A stretch of DNA of 64,000 nt from Lysobacter soyae (GCF_019551435.1 NZ_CP080544.1:744001-808000), one strand, 5' to 3'; counted from the stretch's first letter, positions 9,348-18,230 are shown. Numbers and translations are program-made. Notes: a model not told the origin generated them from the letters alone.

Positions 9348-9912
9348 AGATCGTCCAAACCAGACACAATCCGACCAAGATCAACACGCCGTTGCGAATG
9401 ACGGCGGAAATATCCAGCGCACAGAGGATGCCAAGCAGGGCAAATGCGAAAGCACGATCGCTTTTGCCCATCGGTCCTTGATGGCCGCGCGCGCCTGAAA
9501 TGACCTGCGCCAAAACGCCGGTGAATTCCGCAACCACGGCGAGCAATACAACGGCCACGACCAGCACCGGTTGAATGCCGATCACGCACGCAAAGGGCAG
9601 ATACAGGGCGATGTCAGCCAAGACATCGCCCAGCTCATTGAGCAATGCGCCCAAGCGGCTTTCGAGTTGCTTGCGTCGGGCGAGCATGCCGTCCAATGCG
9701 TCGAGTGCCATGCGCACCAGCAGCACCGGCGCATACAGTGCCAACACCCAAGTCGAATCAGGCCAAACGGCCAATGCCGCACCTTGCGCAATGCTGATCA
9801 GCAAGGCCGCAAGGGTGATGTGATTCGGCTGGACGCCGGCCGCGTCCAAGCCGCCGAGCAAGGGCGACAGCAAACGTTGGAAGGCGGGCTTGATTTGATA
9901 GATCGAAATCAT
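9298..9912 (-). CDS. ynbA: CDP-alcohol phosphatidyltransferase family protein (YnbA-like)
   Basis: Integral membrane enzyme family that transfers a phosphatidyl group from a CDP-lipid to an alcohol. The 204-residue product has about six helices and the signature D71-ALD74G75-ML-A78R79, then G88, but the third Asp of the motif is Asn92 (LLNELGD96). The fourth acidic residue, Asp96, is kept. This change may be a subfamily trait or may alter metal binding. Start ATG 9912 overlaps the stop of the ynbD-like gene (ATGA), and the stop lies 50 bases inside the convergent ynbC-like gene. The alcohol acceptor cannot be told from sequence. Confidence 0.86.
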   Translation of the reverse strand: MISIYQIKPAFQRLLSPLLGGLDAAGVQPNHITLAALLISIAQGAALAVWPDSTWVLALYAPVLLVRMALDALDGMLARRKQLESRLGALLNELGDVLADIALYLPFACVIGIQPVLVVAVVLLAVVAEFTGVLAQVISGARGHQGPMGKSDRAFAFALLGILCALDISAVIRNGVLILVGLCLVWTIFNRCRAGLRSAEPQTP

Positions 9913-11120
9913 CGGGACGTCCTGAAGGGGGCGATGGCATTTGCCACCTGGATACTGCGCGCGATCCCCATCGAGCAGTGCAAATAAACGTGGCGGCCGG
10001 CTGCGCGTTCTTCCGCAATGATCGCCGAAATGTCGCGCAACGAATCTTCTGAAGGGAGGCGCAGATCGAGCAGCGGTACATGGTGATAGTGCTGCGTTCT
10101 CAGCGACGCTGTCTCGCTGAGTTCTGCAGACAAATCAATCACGCTGAGTGGGCGCGGAAGTCGCGCTGATTCGTTCTCTGTGAGTCGGCGACCAACCCAG
10201 AGATCCGGTTGCCAACGTTGGAAGGGCGACAAGCCTCGCGTCCGCATCCGCTGCAGGCACCAAGTGATTCGGTAGCCGATAAGCCATGGCGCCAACACCA
10301 GCCACGCATGCCATGGCAGTCGTCCGTCTTGTTTGTGCGCGAACGCTGCATCGTTGCGTTCGTATGCCCATGCCACGCGTATCAAAGACGCGGCTAGATA
10401 AACGCCTGCCCACAGCCATCCGAGATTGCGCGCTGTCGCGAACGCCAGCACGCCGAAGCAAAAGTAATGCAAAGCGACATCCGGTGTTGGTCGATCCGGC
10501 TTCACGACATGCATGACAATCCAGGTCATGAGCAGCGCGACCGCGGCATCGGCCAAGTGATGGCGATGCGTCATCACGGCGGAGATCGCAACCACGCTCA
10601 AAAAGACGCGCGCAACGTTGCGAAGTCCCGGACGGAAAAAACGCGTCAGCGTCATCGCCAGCACGGCATAGGCAACATGCAAGGAGGGCAACTGGTTGCC
10701 GCGGCCGTCAACATCATCAAGCAGGTGCAAAAGTTCCGATGACAAGCCGGCTGCGGGGTCGGGCGGTGGGAAGGTGTTTATTGCGGGAAAGGAGGCAAAG
10801 CACAGCCCGGCCAGCGCAGTCACACACAGCATGCGCCGACTGAACGTCCGCAATGGCTCGCCGGCCGGCGCCAAGCAGAAACAAGCCATCAGCAAAGGCA
10901 CGCTGCACAGATACGGCCACACCATGAGCGGCCACATCGGTACCGAGGCATCCAATGGCACTGAAAAATGATGCGTTGCCAGTGTCGTCAAATCACGCAC
11001 GTGCGCGCTGCCGTAAGCCAAGGCGAAGGCAATGAGATTGATCAGGCCAAGGCGTAGTCGCTCCCATGCGTCTTCGCCGGGGCGTTGCACCGCCTGCGCG
11101 CCTTGGTGAGAATACGGCAT
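9909..11120 (-). CDS. ynbD: PAP2-family phosphatase fused to a dual-specificity phosphatase module (YnbD-like)
   Basis: The 403-residue membrane protein has an N-terminal PAP2/inositolphosphotransferase-like region with QLPSLHVAY near residue 145 and THRHHLADA near 183, several helices, then a cytosolic cysteine-phosphatase module ending in the P-loop HC382SMGIAR388S. The family suggests phosphate removal from a lipid head group. The phosphatase fold stops only 15 residues after the P-loop arginine, shorter than usual dual-specificity domains. It precedes the ynbA-like gene with a 4-base overlap. Its ATG (11118-11120) overlaps, on the opposite strand, the ATG of the patatin-like gene. Confidence 0.84.
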   Translation of the reverse strand: MPYSHQGAQAVQRPGEDAWERLRLGLINLIAFALAYGSAHVRDLTTLATHHFSVPLDASVPMWPLMVWPYLCSVPLLMACFCLAPAGEPLRTFSRRMLCVTALAGLCFASFPAINTFPPPDPAAGLSSELLHLLDDVDGRGNQLPSLHVAYAVLAMTLTRFFRPGLRNVARVFLSVVAISAVMTHRHHLADAAVALLMTWIVMHVVKPDRPTPDVALHYFCFGVLAFATARNLGWLWAGVYLAASLIRVAWAYERNDAAFAHKQDGRLPWHAWLVLAPWLIGYRITWCLQRMRTRGLSPFQRWQPDLWVGRRLTENESARLPRPLSVIDLSAELSETASLRTQHYHHVPLLDLRLPSEDSLRDISAIIAEERAAGRHVYLHCSMGIARSIQVANAIAPFRTSR

Positions 11121-12162
11121 GGAGGATCCCGCAAAGTATCAACGTTGCATGGTAATGGCCGGTGGCGGTTTTCGCTTCGGTTGTTATCTCGGGATGCATG
11201 CGGCCGCGGAAGAGGAAGGCTTGGCACCTGATCTCTTGATCGGCGCTTGCGGCGGTGCGATCGCTGCTGCGGTCATTCACGCATTGCCCGACAAGGACGC
11301 ACGAATGGCGTGGCTGACCTCGCCACAGTTGTATGAGTTTCAGCGCGCGATCACTAGCTCGCCTCAAGCGGTGTGGTGGCGCGTGTTGCCGAATTTGTTG
11401 AAACGCGCCATGTGGCCGCAGTCGTCAGCGTGCATGCGAGCGTCAGCGTTGTATGAGGGCATGTTTGCGCTGCCGCCGCTTCCCGTGTTGCCCGCGACGA
11501 CGGGCGAGGGCCCCGATGTCGCCATCATTGGCGCACGCGTGTCGCCCTGCGCCGAAAACACCTCAGCAAATGGGAACGCGAAATGCAGGCTCCATGAAAC
11601 AGTCTTCGGTCCTACGCGTGTCGCACGTCTTCTCAATGGTCACAAGACCTGGGCGGCACAGCTCGCCAACACCACAGTGGACGCCGTGCTCGACTGCAAT
11701 ACAGGCATGCCGTTGTCGGATGCGGTGCGCATTTCAATCGCCGATCCTTACTATTTTTCGTTGGTCGAAGCGCAAAGCCAAAAGTGGTCAGGCGGGTTGG
11801 TGGATCTGTTTCCCATTGAGATCGCACAGGCGTTGGCAGAACGCGTTTGGATGGAACGCAAGCGCCCATTCAATGTTTGGTACGCGCAGCCCGCCGTACG
11901 TGCGGTGTACGGCGTCGATGGCAATGCACGACGGCAACAAGCACAAGCGCAGTCGGCGGACGCCTGGATTGACACGCAAGATGTCTCCCGTGTGCTGCAA
12001 GAGGAAACCACCGGCAAGGGTGTGGATGTGCGGTCCGGCCGGATTGTGCTGCGCCCGGCAGAGAACCATGCTGCCTTTGCAAAGCAGATGACATCACAGT
12101 GGCATTACGGGCGCGAGCGTGCGTTGCGTGCGCTTGCAGTAGCCGACAGGAGGCGCGCATGA
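11119..12162 (+). CDS. Patatin-like phospholipase family protein with Cys in the nucleophile elbow
   Basis: The 347-residue protein has the patatin oxyanion motif GGGFRFG (residues 15-21), but the nucleophile elbow GxSxG reads G42-A-C44-G-G46, so Cys replaces the catalytic Ser. The second dyad motif DG[GA] reads S224-G-G226 (WSGGLVDLFP). It may use a Cys nucleophile or be a non-hydrolytic lipid-binding relative; I recall similar TCGGA elbows in Xanthomonas homologues. ATG 11119 is used; ATG 11149 (just before GGGFRFG) is an alternative. The stop overlaps the SDR start (ATGA), making a two-gene unit divergent from ynbDA. Confidence 0.8.
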   Translation: MEDPAKYQRCMVMAGGGFRFGCYLGMHAAAEEEGLAPDLLIGACGGAIAAAVIHALPDKDARMAWLTSPQLYEFQRAITSSPQAVWWRVLPNLLKRAMWPQSSACMRASALYEGMFALPPLPVLPATTGEGPDVAIIGARVSPCAENTSANGNAKCRLHETVFGPTRVARLLNGHKTWAAQLANTTVDAVLDCNTGMPLSDAVRISIADPYYFSLVEAQSQKWSGGLVDLFPIEIAQALAERVWMERKRPFNVWYAQPAVRAVYGVDGNARRQQAQAQSADAWIDTQDVSRVLQEETTGKGVDVRSGRIVLRPAENHAAFAKQMTSQWHYGRERALRALAVADRRRA

Positions 12163-12881
12163 CGCATGTGCTCGTGGTTGGCGGCACCAGTGGCATGGGC
12201 CTCGGACTTGCGCGTTGTTATGCGGCTTCCGGTGCCAAGGTCACTGTGATCGGACGGGACGCCGGACGCTTGCCGGAAGTTGCGCAGCGCGAGGGCATTC
12301 GCGCAATGCAAGCTGATGTTACCGAGGCCGCAATGATCCAAACGCGCGTGCGTGAGGCAGGCCAAGACGGACTGGATTTGCTCATCTACAGCGCGGGGTT
12401 TTACGCCACGGAAGCGGAAGTGCGCGCCGACCCGAAAAAGGGCGAGCGCATCGATCAGACCAATGTCGACGGTGTCGGCCATGTTGTCGAAGCGGCGCTA
12501 CCCTTGATGCGACACGGCGGCCGAATCGCGTTGATTGCCTCCATTGCCGGCTTGCTGCGACCCGACCCTTGGACGACACGCTACGCGACCAGTAAGCGAC
12601 GCGCGATGTCTCGATTCGCGTCTTACCGTGAAAAAGCGGCAGCGCACAATGTCGGGCTGACATTGCTGGTACCGGGGTATGTCGATACGCAGGAATTACG
12701 GCGCTTGAATGGCGGCCAGCGTCCGGACAAACCCTTCCTGCAGCAGGAAGCGCATGCGGTCGCGGTCATGAAGAAGGCATTGGATCGGCAGCAGGCGCGC
12801 TGTGTGTTTCCTTGGCAGCTGCATGCGCTTGTGCGACTGTACAACTTGTTGCCCGCGCCGTTGCGCGCTTTGCGTCAGTAA
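12159..12881 (+). CDS. SDR family NAD(P)-dependent oxidoreductase
   Basis: A 240-residue Rossmann-fold dehydrogenase/reductase. The cofactor motif is GGTSGMGLG (residues 8-16), with YSAG standing in for NNAG, and the catalytic pair Y-x3-K is in RYATSK. The substrate is unknown. ATG 12159 overlaps the patatin-like stop by four bases and is preceded by AGGAGG (12149-12154), so the longer upstream frame is rejected. Its place in the ynb-like cluster suggests a role in modifying a lipid or head group, which is inference. Confidence 0.87.
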   Translation: MTHVLVVGGTSGMGLGLARCYAASGAKVTVIGRDAGRLPEVAQREGIRAMQADVTEAAMIQTRVREAGQDGLDLLIYSAGFYATEAEVRADPKKGERIDQTNVDGVGHVVEAALPLMRHGGRIALIASIAGLLRPDPWTTRYATSKRRAMSRFASYREKAAAHNVGLTLLVPGYVDTQELRRLNGGQRPDKPFLQQEAHAVAVMKKALDRQQARCVFPWQLHALVRLYNLLPAPLRALRQ

Positions 12882-12906
12882 ACGCTGTACTTCATTTGAG
12901 GTTGCC

Positions 12907-13995
12907 ATGCGCCGAATTCACCCGACTCAACGCTTACGACCACTGTCCTTGCCGGCGCCTCTGTCGCAAAGCGGATGCTCCCTCGTACTCGCAGCGATCC
13001 TGCTGGCCGGACATGGCGCGCATGCACAAGATGCGCAACCTGCCACAGCCTCCGCGAGCGTGGCCCAAGGCCGGCTGCGCGGGCTTTCGGCGGTGGATGA
13101 AAACATCGCTTGGGCATCCGGCGTGAAGGGAACGGTGATTCGAACCGTCGATGGCGGTGCGACTTGGCACAACGTCTCGGTGCCCGGCGCCGGTGCTTTG
13201 GATTTCCGCGACATCGAAGCTTTTTCAGACAGCGAAGCGGTTGTACTTGCCGCTGCACCTGGACCGGACTCCAAGCTGTATCGCACCACCGACGGGGGCG
13301 CCCACTGGTCGCTCGTGCTGCAAAATCTCGACCCGCAGGGCTTCTACGATTGCATGGCGTTTGAGGGCGATCGCGGCTGGATGTTGGGTGATCCCATCAA
13401 TGGGCGCTATCAGGTGTTCCAAACGCGTGATCGCGGCGCGCATTGGTCGCTGTCAAACAACGGCACGCCGGCGGTGAAGGACGAAGCGGCCTTTGCGGCA
13501 AGTGGCACTTGCATCGCGCGCAATGGCGATTCGACCTTTGTCCCTACCGGCGGCGCAGAAGCGAATTTGCACGCCAAGCGCGACGGTTCGAGCCGTTGGC
13601 AGAAATTCGACAGCGGCATGGGACGTCAGCTCGCATCAGCCGGTGTGTTCAGTGCCGCTGCGATGGGTGACGCCATGATCTTGGTTGGCGGTGATTACAA
13701 AGAAGAGAAAAAACCGGGCAATGCGTCGGTCTTCAAAAACGGAAAAATGACCGTCATCGCCGCGCCGCCCGGGTATCGATCGGGGGTGGCCTGTTTCGCT
13801 GCGGGGGATGTGTGTGTGGCTGTCGGGCCGAGCGGCGCTGACATGTGGAACGGAAGCGCTTGGCGCGTGCTCGATACGGCATCGTGGGACAGCGTGGAGA
13901 TTTCAGGTAACGCGGTTTGGATGAGCGGCGTCAAAGGTCGGGTCGGCCGCTACACACGCGCGCAAGTCGACGCCGCCGGAGCGCCAGCGCGATGA
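12907..13995 (+). CDS. Exported BNR-repeat (sortilin/photosystem II assembly factor-like) beta-propeller protein
   Basis: The 362-residue product has a cleavable signal peptide (hydrophobic core then GHGAHAQDA) and BNR/Asp-box repeats such as TVDGGATWHN, TTDGGAHWSL and TRDRGAHWSL, which mark a beta-propeller of the YCF48/sortilin type. It is probably periplasmic. No catalytic residues can be assigned. ATG 12907 is chosen because GAGG (12898-12901) precedes it and the signal peptide starts there. The stop overlaps the next ATG by four bases. Confidence 0.82.
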   Translation: MRRIHPTQRLRPLSLPAPLSQSGCSLVLAAILLAGHGAHAQDAQPATASASVAQGRLRGLSAVDENIAWASGVKGTVIRTVDGGATWHNVSVPGAGALDFRDIEAFSDSEAVVLAAAPGPDSKLYRTTDGGAHWSLVLQNLDPQGFYDCMAFEGDRGWMLGDPINGRYQVFQTRDRGAHWSLSNNGTPAVKDEAAFAASGTCIARNGDSTFVPTGGAEANLHAKRDGSSRWQKFDSGMGRQLASAGVFSAAAMGDAMILVGGDYKEEKKPGNASVFKNGKMTVIAAPPGYRSGVACFAAGDVCVAVGPSGADMWNGSAWRVLDTASWDSVEISGNAVWMSGVKGRVGRYTRAQVDAAGAPAR

Positions 13996-14330
13996 TTTTC
14001 TTTGGTCAAGGCGAGCGTGTTGTCCCTTACGGTACGCCTGAAAAACATGAGTGCCCGAAATGCGGTGGCGAGCGCATGTTCCAGCCGCGGCTGCGCTACA
14101 AATTCGGCCACGTCTATGCGTTATTCGGATGGGTTTACAACAAGCGCTATGAATTGGCCTGCCTCGAGTGCGAGCACGGTTGGGTGCTCGACAAAAACAC
14201 GGAAGAAGCGAAGCTCGATCAATTGCCGATTCCAAAGCATTTGCAATATGGCTTAATGACTTTTCTGTTGGCGATGGTTTCCATCGCCATCATTGGCGCC
14301 GGTTACGGGAGCTTCGATCTCTTGCCGTAA
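13992..14330 (+). CDS. Zinc ribbon protein with one C-terminal membrane helix
   Basis: The 112-residue protein has two Cys pairs, CPKC near residue 21 and CLEC near residue 55, that fit a zinc ribbon, and a single hydrophobic helix near residues 88-108 (MTFLLAMVSIAIIGAGYG). Its function is unknown. ATG 13992 overlaps the BNR gene stop (ATGA), so the two are cotranslated. Its last 28 bases overlap the convergent DUF2127 gene. Confidence 0.7.
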   Translation: MIFFGQGERVVPYGTPEKHECPKCGGERMFQPRLRYKFGHVYALFGWVYNKRYELACLECEHGWVLDKNTEEAKLDQLPIPKHLQYGLMTFLLAMVSIAIIGAGYGSFDLLP

Positions 14331-14779
14331 TTCGGATGGCGCCTGCGAATGTCGTGAATCAAATACAGCACGACTGCAATGTTCAACACTAGGATGGAAG
14401 CCTCTAGCACGTGCGGGTGTCGCACCAAGGCAATGATTTCGATCGGCAGATAGACACCAGCGGAAATCGCGCCAAACCAGGAGGCCCACTCGCGGGTTCG
14501 CCACAGGCCATAGCCTTCGACAAAGCGCATGGCGGCGTAGGCCAAAGTTACGGCGACTGCCACATGGATGCTGTTGGTGCTGATGCGCGCCGACAATTGC
14601 GCAAGCATGCCGTTTTGCGCATCCATATGGAATGCGCGCGCCAAATGTTCAATCGCGTTTTTCACCGGTGCCGGGCCTGCCCAGGCGAGTGAGAACCCGC
14701 CAAGGCATGCCACAGCGCCCTTGAACAGCTCGACCGCTGCAATCCATCGCAGCGCTTTTCGAGGGGATACGACTTCCAC
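14303..14779 (-). CDS. DUF2127 family membrane protein
   Basis: A 158-residue protein with about four hydrophobic helices and the WIAAVELFKGAVA, FVEGYGLWR and YLPIEIIALV segments typical of DUF2127. No biochemical role is known for the family. It lies 26 bases downstream of typA on the same strand, so it is likely cotranscribed with it, and it overlaps the convergent zinc ribbon gene by 28 bases. Confidence 0.75.
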   Translation of the reverse strand: MEVVSPRKALRWIAAVELFKGAVACLGGFSLAWAGPAPVKNAIEHLARAFHMDAQNGMLAQLSARISTNSIHVAVAVTLAYAAMRFVEGYGLWRTREWASWFGAISAGVYLPIEIIALVRHPHVLEASILVLNIAVVLYLIHDIRRRHPNYGKRSKLP

Positions 14780-14805
14780 GCGTGGATGCGTAAAACGCGG
14801 TCGGA

Positions 14806-16650
14806 TCAGGCGGCGCGGCTGGCGCGCTTGCGATCGGTTTCCGAACGGTGCTTCTTGCGAATCCGGATCGCTTTCGGCGTCACTTCCACCAATTCGTCGT
14901 CGTCGATGAATTCGAGTGCCTGTTCCAACGAGAACTTGATGGCCGGGATCAGGCCTTCGTCCTTGTCGGTGCCGGACGCACGGAAGTTGGTGAGCTGCTT
15001 GCCCTTCAAGGCATTCACGGTGAGGTCGTTGTCTTTGGCGTGGATGCCGACGATCTGACCTTCGTAGATTTCGTCACCCGGTTCGATGAACAAACGGCCG
15101 CGCTCTTGCATGGCGATTTGCGCATAGGCAGGCGAGGGGCCGGTGCCGTTCGAAATCAGCACACCGTTCTGGCGTTGGCCGATTTGGCCTTCGGCTTTGA
15201 CGTTGTAGTGATCGAACACGTGGAACAACAAGCCGGTGCCGGCGGTGAGCGTGCGGAATTCGGTTTGGAAGCCGATCAAGCCGCGCGCCGGAATCAGGAA
15301 TTCCATGCGCACCCGGCCTTTGCCATCCGGTTCCATGTTTTGCAGCAAGGCTTTGCGTTCGCCCAAGCGACCCATCACGCCGCCTTGGAATTGTTCTTCA
15401 AGGTCGACCACGAGTTGTTCGAAGGGCTCTTGCATCACGCCGTCGATTTCACGAATGATCACTTCCGGACGCGACACGGCCAATTCATAGCCTTCGCGAC
15501 GCATGGTTTCGATCAGGATCGACAAGTGCAATTCACCACGGCCCGACACTTTGAATTTGTCGGCATCCGCCGTGTCTTCCACTTTCAGCGCCACGTTGTG
15601 TTGCGTTTCGCGGGTGAGGCGATCGCGCAATTGGCGTGAGGTCAGGAACTTGCCGCCGCTACGATCTTTGACGCCGGCAAAAGGCGAATCGTTCACCTGG
15701 AAGGTCATCGAGATGGTCGGTTCGTCGACCGACAGCACCGGCAATTGTTCAACGGCGGACGGGTCGCACAAGGTTTCAGAAATGCCGAGGCCTTCAATGC
15801 CCGAGAAGGCGATGATGTCGCCGGCCTGCGCTTCGGGCACTTCGATGCGTTCAAGGCCCATGAAGCCGAGCACCTGCAGCACCTTGCCATTGCGGGTCTT
15901 GCCATCGGTGCCGACAACGGTCACCTGCTGGTTGGTCTTGACCTTGCCGCGCTGGATGCGGCCGACGCCGATCACGCCGACATAGTTGTTGTAGTCGAGC
16001 GAGGTCACGCGCATTTGGAACGGACCTTCTTCGCTCACCGGCGGCACCGGCACATGCTTGATGATGGCTTCGAACAGCGGCGTCATGTCGCCTTCGCGAA
16101 CCGATTCGTCAAGGCCGGCATAACCGTTCAAGCCCGAGGCGTACACGACCGGGAAGTCCAGCTGCTCGTCGGTGGCGCCGAGACGGTCGAACAGGTCGAA
16201 GGTTTGATCCAGCACCCAGGCCGGACGCGCGCCCGGGCGATCGACTTTGTTGATGACCACGATCGGTTTGAAACCCATCGCAAATGCCTTCTGGGTGACG
16301 AAGCGCGTTTGCGGCATCGGGCCGTCCATCGCGTCCACCAGGATCAACACCGAATCGACCATGGACAACACGCGTTCGACTTCGCCGCCGAAGTCGGCGT
16401 GTCCGGGGGTATCGACGATGTTGATGCGGAACTCTTCACCCTGCGGCGATTTCCACTTGATGGCGGTGTTCTTCGAAAGAATGGTGATGCCGCGTTCTTT
16501 TTCGATGTCGCCACTGTCCATGACGCGCTCTGCAAGCACGGTGCGCTCGTCGAAGGTATCGGATTGCTTCAGCAGCTGATCGACGAGGGTGGTTTTGCCG
16601 TGGTCGACGTGGGCGACGATGGCGATGTTGCGGAGATTTTGAATGGACAT
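14806..16650 (-). CDS. typA: Translational GTPase TypA/BipA
   Basis: Ribosome-binding GTPase of the EF-G superfamily that aids large-subunit assembly and stress and cold adaptation. The 614-residue product has G1 AHVDHGKTT (residues 10-18), G3 [13 protein letters not shown]4 NKVDR, then the BipA C-terminal domain with [17 protein letters not shown]. Start ATG 16650 ([11 protein letters not shown]) is chosen because the family begins a few residues before [11 protein letters not shown]; the longer frame reaches into the promoter. No strong ribosome site is visible. Confidence 0.96.
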   Translation of the reverse strand: MSIQNLRNIAIVAHVDHGKTTLVDQLLKQSDTFDERTVLAERVMDSGDIEKERGITILSKNTAIKWKSPQGEEFRINIVDTPGHADFGGEVERVLSMVDSVLILVDAMDGPMPQTRFVTQKAFAMGFKPIVVINKVDRPGARPAWVLDQTFDLFDRLGATDEQLDFPVVYASGLNGYAGLDESVREGDMTPLFEAIIKHVPVPPVSEEGPFQMRVTSLDYNNYVGVIGVGRIQRGKVKTNQQVTVVGTDGKTRNGKVLQVLGFMGLERIEVPEAQAGDIIAFSGIEGLGISETLCDPSAVEQLPVLSVDEPTISMTFQVNDSPFAGVKDRSGGKFLTSRQLRDRLTRETQHNVALKVEDTADADKFKVSGRGELHLSILIETMRREGYELAVSRPEVIIREIDGVMQEPFEQLVVDLEEQFQGGVMGRLGERKALLQNMEPDGKGRVRMEFLIPARGLIGFQTEFRTLTAGTGLLFHVFDHYNVKAEGQIGQRQNGVLISNGTGPSPAYAQIAMQERGRLFIEPGDEIYEGQIVGIHAKDNDLTVNALKGKQLTNFRASGTDKDEGLIPAIKFSLEQALEFIDDDELVEVTPKAIRIRKKHRSETDRKRASRAA

Positions 16651-16699
16651 GCGGAAAGGGTCGCCTTGCGCGACCGGGGGGTCTGGAAATGAGGGGCAA

Positions 16700-16725
16700 A
16701 TTATAGCGGAGTGGCGGCCTGTCCA
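16700..16725 (-). promoter_or_regulatory. Candidate typA promoter
   Basis: On the minus strand a perfect TATAAT (16700-16705) lies about 50 bases upstream of the typA start. The best -35 match, TGGACA (16720-16725), leaves a 14-base spacer, which is short, so the -10 is convincing but the -35 is not. The 159-base gap between typA and ppiB is divergent and must carry promoters for both. Confidence 0.5.
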
Positions 16726-16809
16726 GCGCAGATGGCCCCCTTGCATCGATCAAATACCGGCCCCATGTTAATTTCACCCCCTTTCAAGCTGAATCTTCAG
16801 GAGTTCGAC

Positions 16810-17304
16810 ATGGCATTGACCGCCACCTTTGATACCGACCGCGGCCCGATCAAGCTGGAACTGTTCCAGGACAAGGCGCCCCTGACCGTGGCGAATTTCG
16901 TCAATCTGGCCACCAAGGGCTTTTACGACGGGCTGAATTTTCACCGCGTCATCAATGACTTCATGATTCAAGGCGGCTGCCCGCAAGGCACCGGCACCGG
17001 TGGTCCGGGCTACAAGTTCGAAGATGAGACGAACAATGGCGTTCCGCATGAGCGCGGCGTGCTGTCCATGGCCAATGCCGGTCCGAACACCAACGGCAGC
17101 CAATTCTTCATCACCCACATCAAGACCGATTGGTTGGATGGCAAGCACACCGTGTTCGGCAAAGTGCTTGAAGGTCTCGACGTGGTCGACAGCGTGAAGC
17201 AAGGCGACAAAATCAAGTCGGTCAAGATCGAAGGCGATATCGACGCTGCTTTGGCAGCCAAGGCTGATCGCGTTGCCGAATGGAATGCCAAGCTGGCACC
17301 GTAA
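16810..17304 (+). CDS. ppiB: Peptidyl-prolyl cis-trans isomerase B (cyclophilin)
   Basis: Cyclophilin-type isomerase of 164 residues, the length of cytoplasmic E. coli PpiB, with no signal peptide. Active-site motifs are [13 protein letters not shown] (Arg and Phe of the catalytic site), the [15 protein letters not shown] segment, and [13 protein letters not shown] 16810 follows AGGAG (16799-16803). It speeds proline isomerisation during folding. It is divergent from typA. Confidence 0.95.
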   Translation: MALTATFDTDRGPIKLELFQDKAPLTVANFVNLATKGFYDGLNFHRVINDFMIQGGCPQGTGTGGPGYKFEDETNNGVPHERGVLSMANAGPNTNGSQFFITHIKTDWLDGKHTVFGKVLEGLDVVDSVKQGDKIKSVKIEGDIDAALAAKADRVAEWNAKLAP

Positions 17305-17347
17305 TTCTGTCGTAACATGCGGCATCCGGCCAACCGGCCGACTGATT

Positions 17348-17373
17348 GATCAAGCACCTTCGGGTGCTTGATC
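17348..17373 (+). terminator. Perfect 11-bp hairpin with UUCG loop after ppiB
   Basis: GATCAAGCACC (17348-17358) pairs perfectly with GGTGCTTGATC (17363-17373) around a TTCG tetraloop, one of the most stable RNA loops. There is no U-tract on either side, so it may be a Rho-dependent or processing end rather than a classical terminator. It ends 19 bases before the lipoprotein start codon. Confidence 0.6.
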
Positions 17374-17392
17374 GCTATTCCGGGGAGGGAAA

Positions 17393-18175
17393 ATGAAATA
17401 TGTGGGTCTCGCCATGCTGTTGGCGATGGGAACGATCGCGGGTTGTGACAAAACGAACGCACCGCAAGCGGCGGTGGCAGCGGCGCCCGTTGACGAAGCG
17501 GCTTTCTTGTCGGGATTCGACGGCGTGTGGGCAACCACATCCAGTGCCGGCACGGATGATGCGGAAACCGTTTTCCGTTTGCGATTCACCAAGGACAACA
17601 GTGATTTCGTGATGGATGCGCACGTGTTCGACGTCCATCTCGTCGACGTGGACACGGACAATCAAGTGGTGACGTTTGAAACCAGCGGCGAGCGCGACCC
17701 GAAGGAAATGTTGACCGCGACGCGCGTTGTTGAAGCGGCGGACCGCGGCAAACCCGACGCACCGTTCACGTTGCGCATCACGTTCGGCAATGGCCAGTTT
17801 TCGGATCTGAGTTTCGTGCGCCGCTTGAGCGCACAAGATATGACGGCCATCGCTGAGGCACGGACTAGCAACGACGAGGCGGACGTCGGGTCCGTCGCAG
17901 CCGCTGTAGAGTCGACCGATGACTGCGCAAGTGCGACGAATTTTGTCGATCGCACGACTTGCAAGGAGGGCCCGCTCAAGCTGGCACGCCGTGAATTCGA
18001 GATGGCATTCTCCGACGCGCAAACGAATTATGGCGTGGATGCGCAAAACAGCCTGGCGTCGGCGCAAAAGCAGCTGGACGCTTGCACCAATACTGAATGC
18101 CTGCAAAAGGCCTACTCGGATTGGACGCGTTACGTGGGCGAGAACTACCCGGACAATTCCCCGCACGCAGAGTGA
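17393..18175 (+). CDS. Lipoprotein of unknown function
   Basis: The 260-residue product begins with a lipoprotein signal (MKYVGLAMLLAMGTIAGC18), lipobox IAGC, so it should be lipidated and cross the inner membrane. The mature part has a mixed beta region, and the C-terminal third carries four Cys in a pattern (DDCASA, TTCKEG, DACTNTECLQKA) that could form two disulfides. I do not recognise a named family with confidence; the tail is loosely LprI-like. GGGGAGGG at 17382-17389 is a strong ribosome site. Confidence 0.7.
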   Translation: MKYVGLAMLLAMGTIAGCDKTNAPQAAVAAAPVDEAAFLSGFDGVWATTSSAGTDDAETVFRLRFTKDNSDFVMDAHVFDVHLVDVDTDNQVVTFETSGERDPKEMLTATRVVEAADRGKPDAPFTLRITFGNGQFSDLSFVRRLSAQDMTAIAEARTSNDEADVGSVAAAVESTDDCASATNFVDRTTCKEGPLKLARREFEMAFSDAQTNYGVDAQNSLASAQKQLDACTNTECLQKAYSDWTRYVGENYPDNSPHAE

Positions 18176-18187
18176 GTAGGGCGGGCG

Positions 18188-18196
18188 TGGTAAAAT
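18188..18196 (+). promoter_or_regulatory. Candidate extended -10 promoter of the aminotransferase gene
   Basis: TGGTAAAAT has a TGn extension and a -10-like TAAAAT (18191-18196), 35 bases upstream of ATG 18231. A similar CGTAAAATCA element precedes prpB (21151-21160). No clear -35 is seen, which is acceptable for extended -10 promoters. Confidence 0.4.
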
Positions 18197-18230
18197 TTCC
18201 GGCTCCACCGAACCGTTGAAGAGAAGCGAA

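Noticed and set aside
14848..16692. Plus-strand open frames opposite typA
   Set aside because: Antisense to a certain typA gene; composition is that of a reversed GTPase gene.
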